A stretch of 64,000 nt of DNA, taken from contig NC_015064.1 in the NCBI RefSeq assembly GCF_000178975.2, positions 2,108,001-2,172,000 on the forward strand, read 5' to 3'. The position numbers were made by a program, and so were the translations under genes. The DNA is from Granulicella tundricola MP5ACTX9 (GTDB taxonomy: Bacteria > Acidobacteriota > Terriglobia > Terriglobales > Acidobacteriaceae). The notes beneath the pieces are model-generated. The model did not search any database, was not told where the DNA came from, and worked only from the letters and a program-made list of their open reading frames with translations. This document shows positions 52,801-61,213 of this stretch, piece after piece. How positions within the stretch are numbered: the stretch's first letter is position 1; the number at the start of each line of letters is the position of its first letter.

Positions 52801-53373
52801 ATGGGAGCTTTGAGGACGAACGTTCTGCTGGTGGAAGATGACGTCGCGCTTCGGACCTTATTTTCGATCATCCTGGCGCGGTCTGGGTACGCGGTGCGCT
52901 CCGCCGAGGATGGGTTTGCGGCGCTGGTGGAGATGCGGCGCGATGTGCCGGATATTCTGCTATCCGACCTGTATATGGAGGGGATGAGCGGGTTTGAGTT
53001 GCTGTCCGTGGTGCGGAGGCGGTTTCCGGGAATCCAGGTGGTGGCGATGAGCAGTGCCTACTCCGGGGTGGCTGTGCCGGATGGGATTGCGGCGGATGCG
53101 TTCTATGCGAAGGGCGCGAATCCGGGAGCGCTGCTGGACATTGTGGCGGATGTAAAGGAGCTACTGAGCGGAGCGCCGAGCCGGGAGAACAGCGGGCTGG
53201 TGCCGGTGTGGCTGGCGAGGGATACGGCGGACGGAGTCAAGGAGCGGTTTGTGCTGTTGAGCTGCACGGAGTGCCTGCGGGGGTTCGCGCAGGTGGCTGC
53301 GAATGGGGCGCTCAAGGTGCATTCGGCCGAGTGCGTTTATTGCGGACAGCCGATCCGGTATGCGTTTGTTTGA
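52801..53373 (+). CDS. Response regulator receiver protein with C-terminal zinc ribbon
   Basis: The receiver domain (NVLLVEDDVALRTLFSIILARSGYAVRSAEDGFAALVEMRRDVPDILLSDLYMEGMSGFELL) has the phosphoacceptor Asp56 and the acidic pocket EDD, with the conserved lysine in FYAKGAN. After a 30-residue linker the tail has CTECLRGF and HSAECVYCGQPI, two cysteine pairs that probably bind zinc. No DNA-binding output domain or histidine kinase is adjacent, so it may signal by protein contact. Start MGALRTN follows GGGAGCGATGGG. It is co-oriented with the Crp/Fnr gene and probably in the same operon. Confidence 0.85.
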   Translation: MGALRTNVLLVEDDVALRTLFSIILARSGYAVRSAEDGFAALVEMRRDVPDILLSDLYMEGMSGFELLSVVRRRFPGIQVVAMSSAYSGVAVPDGIAADAFYAKGANPGALLDIVADVKELLSGAPSRENSGLVPVWLARDTADGVKERFVLLSCTECLRGFAQVAANGALKVHSAECVYCGQPIRYAFV

Positions 53374-53423
53374 GGCTGTGGCTGTTGGGGTAAAACGAAC
53401 AACAGAAAGTGCCAATACGGAGG

Positions 53424-53440
53424 TTCTGGCTTTGCCAGAA
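53424..53440. repeat. REP-like hairpin TTCTGGCTTTGCCAGAA
   Basis: A variant of the TTCTGAGC...GCTCAGAA palindrome family within the context ATACGGAGG...TGACGGC, between the receiver gene and mqnC. The preceding bases are CAAC-rich. Confidence 0.55.
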
Positions 53441-53463
53441 TGACGGCTTTCTTACTTTCTTCT

Positions 53464-54534
53464 CTACACCTGTGAGCACACCGGTTCGGGCTGGGGGACG
53501 TGGCGGTAGGTGGGGGTGAAGCCGAGGGTGCGGGCGTAAGCGAGGATCTTGTCGAAGTGGAGGTCTATGGTGGCTCCGGCTTTCTGGGTGACCTCGTCTT
53601 CTATGGGAAGGTCGAAGTCGTCCGCGCCGTAGAGGAGGCCTTCGAGCGCGCGCTCGTTCTGGGTGAGGACGGAGGTGCGGATGCGGGGGACGTTATCGAG
53701 GTAAATACGGCTGAGAGCGAGGTGGCGGAGATACTCCTGGGTGGTGATCTCGATGCCGCCTATCTGGGTGAAATAGGGCTTGTAGGTCCAGCAGAGGAAG
53801 CTAGCGAGGCCGTTGGTTTGGTCTTGGAACTGGCGGGTGCGTTCGAGGTGTTCGAGGCGCTCTGCGAGGGTCTCGTCAAAGCCTATGACCATGGTGGCGG
53901 TGGTTTTGAGGCCGGCGGCTACGATGGCGGTCTGGGCTTCAAAGTACTGGGCTACGGTGTACTTGAACTTGCTGTGGCGGCGGCGGAAGTCCTCGGTGAG
54001 GATCTCCGAGCCTCCTCCGGTGATCCAGCGGACTCCTGCGGCTTTGAAACGCTGGGCGGTTTCGGGGTAGGAGAGCCTGGCGTGGTCGGCGAGGTACATG
54101 AACTCGGCTATGGTGAGGGCGTAGAACTCGAGGGAGTCTCCGTAACGGGCGCGGATGGCGGCGAAGAGGTCGCAGTAGTAGGCGAGGGGGAGGGCGGGGT
54201 TGAAGCCTCCGTTGAAGGCCGCCAGGTCGCCTCCTAATTGCAGGAGTTCGTCTAGTTTGGCGAAGACTTCGGCTTGCTGCATGACGTAGCCGCCGTCTTG
54301 CGAGGGGAGGCGGTAGAAGGCGCAGTAGTCGCACTGGGCTACACAGACGTTGGTGTAGTTGATGATGCGCATGATCATGTAGGTGCATGATCCTGCGGGG
54401 TGGAAGCGGTCTCGGACCTGGGAGGCCAGGGCCTGGAGTTCTTCGTTGGTGGCGTTTTGCCAGAGGTATGCGGCGTCTTCCGGGGTGATGCGTTGGCGGG
54501 CGGCGACTTTGGTGCGGATTTCGTTGATGTCCAC
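53464..54534 (-). CDS. mqnC: Cyclic dehypoxanthinyl futalosine synthase
   Basis: MqnC is the radical SAM enzyme of the futalosine route to menaquinone that cyclises dehypoxanthinyl futalosine. Its motif INYTNVCVAQCDYCAFYRL contains CxxxCxxC (Cys64, Cys68, Cys71). MqnC-type landmarks include GGFNPALPLAYYCDLF, GVRWITGGGSEILTEDFRRRHSKFKY, TATMVIGFDETLAERLEHLERTRQFQDQTNG and the C-terminal GADDFDLPIEDEVTQKAGAT. Length 356 is normal. No other mqn gene is in the window, so the pathway is scattered. Start ATG 54534 is unique. Confidence 0.93.
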   Translation of the reverse strand: MDINEIRTKVAARQRITPEDAAYLWQNATNEELQALASQVRDRFHPAGSCTYMIMRIINYTNVCVAQCDYCAFYRLPSQDGGYVMQQAEVFAKLDELLQLGGDLAAFNGGFNPALPLAYYCDLFAAIRARYGDSLEFYALTIAEFMYLADHARLSYPETAQRFKAAGVRWITGGGSEILTEDFRRRHSKFKYTVAQYFEAQTAIVAAGLKTTATMVIGFDETLAERLEHLERTRQFQDQTNGLASFLCWTYKPYFTQIGGIEITTQEYLRHLALSRIYLDNVPRIRTSVLTQNERALEGLLYGADDFDLPIEDEVTQKAGATIDLHFDKILAYARTLGFTPTYRHVPQPEPVCSQV

Positions 54535-54574
54535 GGTTACAGTTTACGCCGGAGCGCAAGGCGTAACGAGGATG

Positions 54575-54790
54575 GCGGGGATAACGGCGGGATAAGAACA
54601 GGCAACGGCAAGGGATTTGAAGGGCAAATGCCAAATGCCTCATGCTTCGCTGTGCACAGGATGACGGATTGAAACAAACAACAGCAAATGCGGCGGCGAC
54701 AGCAAAGGCAGATCCCCCTTCGGGGATGACAACAAAAGGCAACGGCAAACGCCAATACGGAGGTTCTGAGCTTCGCTCAGAATGACGAAC
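54575..54790. repeat. Repeat block with GGGATAA words, CAACGGCAA tract and TTCTGAGC palindrome
   Basis: Contains GGGGATAACGGCGGGATAAGAAC, then CAACGGCAAGG, a hairpin ATCCCCCTTCGGGGAT near 54711, AAAGGCAACGGCAAACG, and TTCTGAGCTTCGCTCAGAA at 54764-54782. The last palindrome overlaps the end of the receptor gene and supplies its TGA stop. No gene is visible in the gap. Confidence 0.7.
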
Positions 54791-57014
54791 GATTGAAGTT
54801 CAGGCGGAGGCCGGCTTCGGCGAAGATGGGAGAGCCGAGGGTTAAGACGGGGGTGCGGGAGACGTCGGGGCGTTGGTTGGTCAGGTTTTGGACCAGGGCG
54901 AAGGCTTCGAGATTGTGGGTGATGGGGTGGCGGACGGAGAGGTCCAGGGTGAAGAAGCGGCGGAGGATGAAGGTATTGGCGGAGTCGTCGAAGACCATGC
55001 CGGAGGCCCGGGCGGCGAGGGTGAGGTCTCCCCAGCGGGGGCGGCGGGCATGGAGCTGGGCGGTGGCGGATTGGCGGGGGACGTCGGGAATCCAGTTCCC
55101 TACCAGCTTGGGTTGAGGGGTGAAGCTGGTGACCGTGGCGAGAGCGTATTGGTAGCCGATGTCCGCGCTGATGGGGTGGGTGCGGTAGAGGGTGGCGGCG
55201 ATTTCTACGCCGCGGGATTGGATCTGGCCTAGGTTCTGGCGCTGGTCGGTGATGGTGGTGGCGGTCTGGGTGAGGAGGACGGTGGAGACGGGGCGGTTGA
55301 TCTCAGTCCAGAAGTAGGTGGCCTGGAGCTGGTGGTTGGGGCTGGTGAGCTGGGCTCCGGCTTCTACGCCTGTGGCTCGTTCGGACGAGAGGGCGGGGTT
55401 GGCGAGGGTGGTTTCCTGACCGACCTGGCCGGTGCGGTAGAGCTCGTTGATGGTGGGGGTGCGGAAGGCTCGGAAGGCGGAGGCGTGGAGGTTGAGGCGG
55501 GGGCCGAAGGTGCGGACGAGGCCGAGGCGGGGGCTGGGGACGTACTCGGTGCGGTTGGGGTAGGTGGCGGGGGTGGAGGTGGTGAGGGTTTTGGTAAGGG
55601 TGTGATTGTCGAGGTTCTGGGCGGCGTCTACGCGGATGCTGGCGGCTCCGGACCAGGGGCCTTTTTGGGCTAGGAGCTCGGCGAAGCCTCCGATGAAGCG
55701 CTGGCGGGCGTTGACGTTGAAGAGGCCGTTGGTGTGGCCGGCGGTGTAGGGGACTTCGTTGTCGAGGCCGCGGATGTCGCGTGCGTCGGCTCCGGTGACG
55801 AGGGTGAGGAAGCGGGTGTGGAAGGTGGCGTCGGCTGTGGCTCCGAGCTCCTGGGTGTGGCTGCGCTGTTGGCGGGTGAGGTTTTCTGAGTTGCGGTTGG
55901 CGGCTATGGCGGAGAAGGATTGGCGGTAACCCTCTTCGCTGCCGAAGAGGCGGGCTCGGAATGGGATGCGGGCTTCAGGCGGGGTATCGTAGCCGGCCAG
56001 GTAGCGCCAGAGGCGGGTGGCGTTGTTGGTGAGGGGGGTGCCGTTGCCTCGGGCTTCGTTGAAGAGGTTACCGGTGGCGAAGAAGCGATTGGTGGTGAAG
56101 GCGCGGCGTCCGATTTCTGTGTGGAGGGATTCGGAGTGGACGTTGGCGGGGACGTCTACGAGGCCGGCGGAGGCGGGGGTGGTGATGACGTAGCCGGCGG
56201 TGTGGAGGGATTCGCCGGACGCGGTGATGAATTTGTGGTCTGCGCGGGCTTCTATGTTGCTCGTGTCTTGCGAGCCTCCTATGGCGGAGAGTTCGTAGAG
56301 GGTGGGGGCGATGGGGCTGGGGGTGACGTCGATGACGCCGCCGAGGGCGCTGGAGCCGTAGAGGTCTGAGCCTCCGCCGGTGACGATGGTGATGGAGTCG
56401 ATGGAGGAGGTGGGGGCTTCGTTCCAGTGAATCCAGCCGCCGAAGGGGTCGTTGAGGGGGGCTCCGTCTTCAAGGACGAGGGTGCGGGAGACGGCTGTGG
56501 AGCCCAGGCCTCGGAGGGAGATGCCCTGACTGGTGGGGTTCTGGGTGCGGGAGCTGGAGCGGCGGAAGAGCTCGAAGCCGGCGTGCTGGCGGAGGGTGTC
56601 GTCAAGGACGGGGGATGGGTAGTTGTGGAGGTCTGAACTGCTGAGCTCGTAGGTGGTTTTGGCGGTGGCACCGAGGGGGATGGTGGAGCGGGTGGCGGTG
56701 ACTATCATTTCTCCGGTGACGGCGGTCAGGAGGGTGATGTTGGCGGGGGTGCCGGGATGGGCGGTTACGTCTCGCGAAGAAAAGATTGGTGGGGCGGAGA
56801 TGTGGAGGAGGATGGAGTCGAGGGTGGTGGGGCAGGAGATGAGGAAGTTGCCAGAGGCGTCAGAGGTGGTTTGGCGTTGTTGGGAGCCGCAGTCGGCGAG
56901 GACCTGGGCTTTGGGGATGGGGGTGTTGGTGGGGTCGGCGATGTGGCCGGTGATGACGGATTGGGCCGTGGCGGCGGTGGTGAGGAGGGCGCAGAGGGTG
57001 ATTGTGGCTTTAAT
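54777..57014 (-). CDS. TonB-dependent receptor with N-terminal beta-sandwich domain; apparent ATT start
   Basis: A TonB-dependent receptor: plug domain (SPVLDDTLRQHAGFELFRRSSSRTQNPTSQGISLRGLGSTAVSRTLVLEDGAPLNDPFGGWIHW ... YGSSALGGVIDV) and a beta-barrel ending SPIFAEAGLRLNFNRSSF. The first ATG (56708) would drop the export signal. The frame continues upstream for 102 codons and encodes KATITLCALLTTAATAQSVITGHIADPTNTPIPKAQVLADC, a signal peptide plus carboxypeptidase-regulatory domain, until a TAA at about 57024. No ATG, GTG or TTG is present in this stretch; ATT at 57014 sits eight bases after GGAGAG. The stop TGA falls within a REP palindrome. Ligand unknown. Confidence 0.85.
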   Translation of the reverse strand: MKATITLCALLTTAATAQSVITGHIADPTNTPIPKAQVLADCGSQQRQTTSDASGNFLISCPTTLDSILLHISAPPIFSSRDVTAHPGTPANITLLTAVTGEMIVTATRSTIPLGATAKTTYELSSSDLHNYPSPVLDDTLRQHAGFELFRRSSSRTQNPTSQGISLRGLGSTAVSRTLVLEDGAPLNDPFGGWIHWNEAPTSSIDSITIVTGGGSDLYGSSALGGVIDVTPSPIAPTLYELSAIGGSQDTSNIEARADHKFITASGESLHTAGYVITTPASAGLVDVPANVHSESLHTEIGRRAFTTNRFFATGNLFNEARGNGTPLTNNATRLWRYLAGYDTPPEARIPFRARLFGSEEGYRQSFSAIAANRNSENLTRQQRSHTQELGATADATFHTRFLTLVTGADARDIRGLDNEVPYTAGHTNGLFNVNARQRFIGGFAELLAQKGPWSGAASIRVDAAQNLDNHTLTKTLTTSTPATYPNRTEYVPSPRLGLVRTFGPRLNLHASAFRAFRTPTINELYRTGQVGQETTLANPALSSERATGVEAGAQLTSPNHQLQATYFWTEINRPVSTVLLTQTATTITDQRQNLGQIQSRGVEIAATLYRTHPISADIGYQYALATVTSFTPQPKLVGNWIPDVPRQSATAQLHARRPRWGDLTLAARASGMVFDDSANTFILRRFFTLDLSVRHPITHNLEAFALVQNLTNQRPDVSRTPVLTLGSPIFAEAGLRLNFNRSSF

Positions 57015-57099
57015 TGCAGGGCTCTCCGGGTCTTACCGATATTTTAGTTCGGCTGCTGGTGTGCTGAGAGTTTAGAGCTTAAGTTATCAGTTTTGAGTT

Positions 57100-57410
57100 A
57101 AGCAACGGCACCCGCAACCGCAACCGCAACGACAACGACAACTGCCAATACGGAGGTTCTGAGCTTCGCTCAGAATGACGGCTTAAAACAAACAACGGCA
57201 ACAACAACTGCAACTGCAACTGCAACGGCAACAACAACTGCAACTGCAACAACAACGGCAACTGCAACTGCAACTGCAACAACAACTGCAACTGCAACGG
57301 CAACAACAACTGCAACTGCAACAACAACTGCAACGGCAACAACAACTGCAGCGGCAACAACAACTGCAACTGCCGCTACTGAGGTTCTGAGCTTCGCTCA
57401 GAATGACGGC
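57100..57410. repeat. Hexamer tract CAACGG/CAACTG between two TTCTGAGC palindromes
   Basis: About 190 bases (57184-57375) consist of imperfect CAACGG, CAACAA and CAACTG hexamers, flanked by identical palindromes TTCTGAGCTTCGCTCAGAA at 57157-57175 and 57385-57403, each within ...GAGGTTCTG...CAGAATGACGGC. It lies between the two TonB-receptor genes and shows no protein-like translation beyond low-complexity runs. The unit count probably varies between strains. Confidence 0.8.
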
Positions 57411-57449
57411 TGTTGCTGTTGCAGTTGGGTTGCTGTTGGTGAGGGTGGG

Positions 57450-60167
57450 TTAGAAGTGGTAGCCGATTTCAGCGGTGAGGGCGCGGGGGGTTACGTAGTG
57501 GGTGCCGCTGAAGGTGGAGAGGAAGTTGTAAAGGGCGTACTTGTTGGCGAGGTTGATGACGGTGAGAGTCGCGCTGAAGCGGTGGTCGTCGCTGTGCATG
57601 AGTTTGGGGAAGAGATTGTCCTGGCCGATGGAGAGATCGAAGAGGTTGCGGGGGGCGATGCGCGGGGGGTTGTGGTCGTCGTTTTCCGTGCCGGGGGCGG
57701 GGATGCTGACGAGGGACGAGTGATAGAGGCCGGGGGCGCAGGTGGTGAGGGGGTGGCCGAGGGTGGCTTTGACGTTGCCGCAGTAGAGGCCGGCTTGCTG
57801 CTGCTCGTCTGAGGTGAGGCCGGTGAGATCGACGGGGGTGGTGGTGGTGGTGGCGAAGGGGACGCCTCCGGCTACTTCACCGCTGTCATAGCGCCAGTTG
57901 AAGCTCATGAACGGGCCTTGCTTCTTGTACTGGTACTGGATGTGAGTGGTCTCGTTGAACTTCTCGTCGTGATCGATGCGGAAGGGCGAGCCGCCGGTCT
58001 GGGTGGCTCCGAGGCCGCCGATCTGGGGTGGGAAGAAGCGGGCGGCTACGGACGACATGACGACGAAGGCGGTGAGGCCGTGGTAGTCGGGGACGTTGGC
58101 GCGGAGGTCAAAGCCGCTGATCTTGGAGTTGTGCCACTCGATGGGGAAGGTGATGGGGGTTGCGCCGAGGACGGAGAAGTCGTAGCCGTCATGGGTGTAC
58201 TTCCACAGATAATCGGCGGTGATGACGAGGTGCTTCCCTGCTGCCTGTTCAAAGCCTGCGTGGAACTCGTTGCGGAAGCCGGGGTTGAAGGCGGCGGGGA
58301 CGCATGGGACCAGGGCGGAGATGACGGGGGAGTTGCAACCGGTGCTGGAGAGGATGAGGTTCTCGTTGAAGGGCGTCTCCATGGAACGGGCGTAGGAGAC
58401 GCGGAGGATGGTGGAGGTGGGTTTGACGTGGTAGGCGATGCCGGCGCGGGGTTCTACCTGTTTGGAGATGGCGAGACCGTTGTAGAGATCGCCGCGGAGG
58501 CCGAAGCTGATGTTGAAGTTGCCCTTGGTGATGGCGTCCTGACCATAGAAGGAGAGGAGCTTGACGTCGGTGTGGCCCTGGAAGCGGAAGGACTGTGCCG
58601 CGGCTCCGGTGGCGCAGCCATCTGCCGCGCCGGGGGTGGGTCGGGTGAGGTCATAGCAGCCGAGGAGTGGGTTGAAGGCGGGATTGGGGAGCTCTCCGAA
58701 GGCGATGCACTGGAAGGGTGAGGTTGCGCCGCTGACGGGTGCTCCGGTGACGTCTACGCAGGGGGAGTTGAGGGTGGGGGAGACGATGCCGAGGTTGAAC
58801 TTCTCATTGAGCAGCGTCTGCTGGTAGGTGCCGCCGATCTTGATGTTGTTGACGCCCTTGACGTAGTTGTAGTCGATGCGCGCGCCGGAGTTGGTGAGGT
58901 CGCGATCCTGCGAGATGGTCTCCTGCTGGATGGGGCCGAGGTCCGAGAAGGGGTTCTTGCTGGGGTAGTAGTTGTAGTGATCGCGACGGACCCAGAGGAT
59001 GCCGGTGACGATGGACTGGTCGTTGATGATGTGGGTCAGCGAGGGGGCGATATTGAGGGTGCCGATCTTCGAGCGCTGGTCGGTGTTGGCGATGGGGGTG
59101 CCGAACTGATCGGTGAGGTTGAGGTTGTCGTAGGAGTTGGGGGTCTGGAACCAGGAACGGGTGTAGTTTCCGTTGAGGTGGAAGGAGTCCTGCTTGGTGG
59201 GCTGGAAGTCGACACGATCGAAGACGTTTTCCTGGTTGCCCTTGTCGTGGAAGACGGAGAACTCTGCGGGATCGAGGAAGCGGCCGGACTGGAGAAGGTC
59301 GACGGCGGTGAAGTTGCCGTAGCGTGCGCCGCCGAAGGAGAGGTCGGCTGAGCCGGTGCTGGAGCCGAAGGCACCGTAGGAGGCGGTGATGTTGCCGCGC
59401 GGCTTGGTGAGGCCCTGGCCGGAGCGGGTGCTGATGGTGGCGACGAGGGAGGTTTTTTCACCGTACTCGGCGGGTGGGGCTCCGGCGATGATCTCAAGCG
59501 ACTGGATGGCGGAGATGGGGAGCTGGTTGGAGAAGACCTTGCTCTGCTGGTCGGTCATGGGCTGACCGTCTTCGTAGAAGGCGTTTTCGGCGTGGTCGCC
59601 GAGGCCGTGGATGAGGCCGTTGGAGTCTGCGGAGACGCCGGGGGCGGCGAGGGTGATGAGGGAGCTGAGGCCGGAGGAGACGGACTCGATGGGGAGCTTG
59701 GTGAAGACCTCGCGCTCGATGTCAGTGTGGGCGGTGGGGTCGTTGTCGAGCAGTTCCCCTCCCGCTTCGACCGTGACCTGCTCGCCTGCGGAGGCGACGG
59801 TCAGGGCGGTCTTGAGGACGATAGGAACGGAGGTGTGGATGCGGAGGACGTTATCGCTGGTGGAGAAGCCGGGCATGACGATGACGACGCGGTAGGGATT
59901 GAAGGGGATGTTGGCGAACTGGTAGGCGCCGTCGGGGCCGGTGGTGACGGTGCGGGTGTAGCCGGAGTTCGAGTTGGTGAGGACGACGCTTGCGCCCTGG
60001 ACGGCTGCCCCGCTGGGATCTGTGACGGTGCCGGAGATGGTGCCAGAGTTTGCGGTGGCGGCCTGGGCTGCGGCGGACGGAGCGAGGAGTGAGGCGAAGA
60101 TGGGGGTCGCGGCGAAGGACAGCAGCGCGATGAGAGAGATGGATGAGTTGCGCGAGATGATGCGCAT
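57450..60167 (-). CDS. TonB-dependent receptor, probable metal or siderophore type
   Basis: A receptor of 905 residues: signal peptide to SAAAQA, CarboxypepD_reg domain (GTISGTVTDPSGAAVQGASVVLT), plug (EREVFTKLPIESVSSGLSSLITLAAPGVSADSNG; DGQPMTDQQSKVFSNQLPISAIQSLEIIAGAPPAEYGEKTSLVATI) and a barrel ending ALTAEIGYHF. It has several internal cysteine pairs in extracellular loops (SPCVDV ... QCIAF ... GCYD; TGCNSP ... VPCVP). It is 40 bases downstream of the small Cys/His membrane gene and faces a Fur-family regulator across their shared promoter region, which suggests metal-related control. No lipobox or SusD partner is seen. Confidence 0.88.
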   Translation of the reverse strand: MRIISRNSSISLIALLSFAATPIFASLLAPSAAAQAATANSGTISGTVTDPSGAAVQGASVVLTNSNSGYTRTVTTGPDGAYQFANIPFNPYRVVIVMPGFSTSDNVLRIHTSVPIVLKTALTVASAGEQVTVEAGGELLDNDPTAHTDIEREVFTKLPIESVSSGLSSLITLAAPGVSADSNGLIHGLGDHAENAFYEDGQPMTDQQSKVFSNQLPISAIQSLEIIAGAPPAEYGEKTSLVATISTRSGQGLTKPRGNITASYGAFGSSTGSADLSFGGARYGNFTAVDLLQSGRFLDPAEFSVFHDKGNQENVFDRVDFQPTKQDSFHLNGNYTRSWFQTPNSYDNLNLTDQFGTPIANTDQRSKIGTLNIAPSLTHIINDQSIVTGILWVRRDHYNYYPSKNPFSDLGPIQQETISQDRDLTNSGARIDYNYVKGVNNIKIGGTYQQTLLNEKFNLGIVSPTLNSPCVDVTGAPVSGATSPFQCIAFGELPNPAFNPLLGCYDLTRPTPGAADGCATGAAAQSFRFQGHTDVKLLSFYGQDAITKGNFNISFGLRGDLYNGLAISKQVEPRAGIAYHVKPTSTILRVSYARSMETPFNENLILSSTGCNSPVISALVPCVPAAFNPGFRNEFHAGFEQAAGKHLVITADYLWKYTHDGYDFSVLGATPITFPIEWHNSKISGFDLRANVPDYHGLTAFVVMSSVAARFFPPQIGGLGATQTGGSPFRIDHDEKFNETTHIQYQYKKQGPFMSFNWRYDSGEVAGGVPFATTTTTPVDLTGLTSDEQQQAGLYCGNVKATLGHPLTTCAPGLYHSSLVSIPAPGTENDDHNPPRIAPRNLFDLSIGQDNLFPKLMHSDDHRFSATLTVINLANKYALYNFLSTFSGTHYVTPRALTAEIGYHF

Positions 60168-60206
60168 AATGGACCTCCTGTGGTGATGAACCCTTGGTGA
60201 CGAGAC

Positions 60207-60551
60207 TCAGGCGTGGGGGTTCAGGACGGGGGGAGGACGGATGGAGAGGGAGTGGCCGATGAGGCGGGGTGGGCCGGTGGTGGGATTGGCTTCGAGGAAG
60301 GGGCGCAGGTGCTCGGCGACGACGGGGCGGGCGGCGAAGGCGGCGGGGAGGGCGGCGAGATGGGCTACGGCGCAGAGGGAGCAGGCGGCGTCGGAACACT
60401 CTGCTGGATGGCTGTGGAGGACCTGGGCTACGCCAACGAGGAGGATGAGGAAGATGCAGAGGACTGCGACGAGCTTTCCGGGCGCGAGACGGCCTGGGCG
60501 GAGGGCCTGGGCTACACGGGTTGGGGAAATGTTTCGCATGGGTGGGTTCAC
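60207..60551 (-). CDS. Small DUF2946-like membrane protein with HSHPAECSDAACSLC motif
   Basis: A protein of 114 residues (start ATG 60551 or 60539). One hydrophobic segment (LVAVLCIFLILLVGVAQVL) is followed by HSHPAECSDAACSLCAVAHLAALPAAF, a His/Cys cluster like that of DUF2946-type proteins near metal-transport genes. The rest is proline-rich. It lies between the Fur-family gene and the TonB receptor on the receptor's strand, so it is probably part of a metal-uptake cassette, perhaps as an envelope metal-binding protein. Homology is judged from the pattern only. Confidence 0.6.
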   Translation of the reverse strand: MNPPMRNISPTRVAQALRPGRLAPGKLVAVLCIFLILLVGVAQVLHSHPAECSDAACSLCAVAHLAALPAAFAARPVVAEHLRPFLEANPTTGPPRLIGHSLSIRPPPVLNPHA

Positions 60552-60583
60552 GTCAATGGAAAACGGCTAAGTGTCTGACCTTC

Positions 60584-60596
60584 AATGTTATCGCAT
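60584..60596. promoter_or_regulatory. Possible Fur/Zur-type half-site in the divergent promoter region
   Basis: AATGTTATCGCAT is AT-rich with a TGTTATC half resembling Zur-type boxes, and lies between the divergent regulator and metal-cassette genes. The inverted symmetry is poor, so I report it with low confidence. Confidence 0.25.
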
Positions 60597-60655
60597 GGGG
60601 GTTCTCAATAGCTAGACGTGCGGCGGGCTTCGCGTGGATGGCTTGAGGTATAGAC

Positions 60656-61063
60656 GTGGAAGCACTAGACTCAGTTTCAGAGCGCATGGCTATCCAACCC
60701 CGCAATACGAAGCAGAAAGAGGCAATCCGGTCCGTTTTCACGGAGGCCGGCAGACCACTCTCCCACGATGAGGCGTTGACGCTGTCGCAGGAGATCGTGG
60801 ACGGGCTGAGCATTGCGACGATCTACCGGAACATCAATGTGCTGGTGGAGGAGAAGTGGCTTTCGCCGGTAGAGATTCCGGGCGATACGACCCGGTACGA
60901 GATTGCGGGTAAGGAGCATCACCACCACTTTCAATGCAATACGTGCGGCAAGCTGTTCGACCTGCAGGGCTGTGGGATTGAGTGGAAGGCGAAGCTGCCG
61001 AAGGGTTTCCGTACGACCGGGCATGAATTCTTCGTGTATGGGCTTTGCAGTACCTGTAGCTGA
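60656..61063 (+). CDS. Fur family transcriptional regulator (Zur- or PerR-like)
   Basis: A Fur-family metalloregulator of 135 residues: winged-helix part (NTKQKEAIRSVFTEAGRPLSHDEALTLSQEIVDGLSIATIYRNINVLVEEKWLSPVEIP) and a dimerisation/metal part with HHHHFQCNTCGKLFDLQGC and a final YGLCSTCS. The two CxxC pairs form the structural zinc site. The absence of some Fur iron-site residues is compatible with Zur or PerR, but I cannot decide. The start is GTG 60656 with GAGG seven bases upstream; ATG 60686 is an alternative. It diverges from the small Cys/His gene and TonB receptor. Confidence 0.87.
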   Translation: MEALDSVSERMAIQPRNTKQKEAIRSVFTEAGRPLSHDEALTLSQEIVDGLSIATIYRNINVLVEEKWLSPVEIPGDTTRYEIAGKEHHHHFQCNTCGKLFDLQGCGIEWKAKLPKGFRTTGHEFFVYGLCSTCS

Positions 61064-61213
61064 CGGAAGGCGAAGGGCGGGAATATAGGCCGTCACCCCC
61101 CATCACCCCAAAGTCATGCGTTTTCCAAGCGATACAACTTAGTTGGGATGGTTGGAGGGGTAGTCTCAAGGGAAACTCGAAGATGGAGTCAACCCCCTAC
61201 GGCGACGGGACAC

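Noticed and set aside
57079..57369. Leu/Gln-rich frame in the hexamer tract
   Set aside because: It is a direct translation of the CAACTG/CAACGG repeat and carries no start context or homology.
60656..61063. Calling the Fur-family regulator Zur
   Set aside because: The metal-site residues visible do not decide between Zur, PerR and Fur, so the symbol is left empty.
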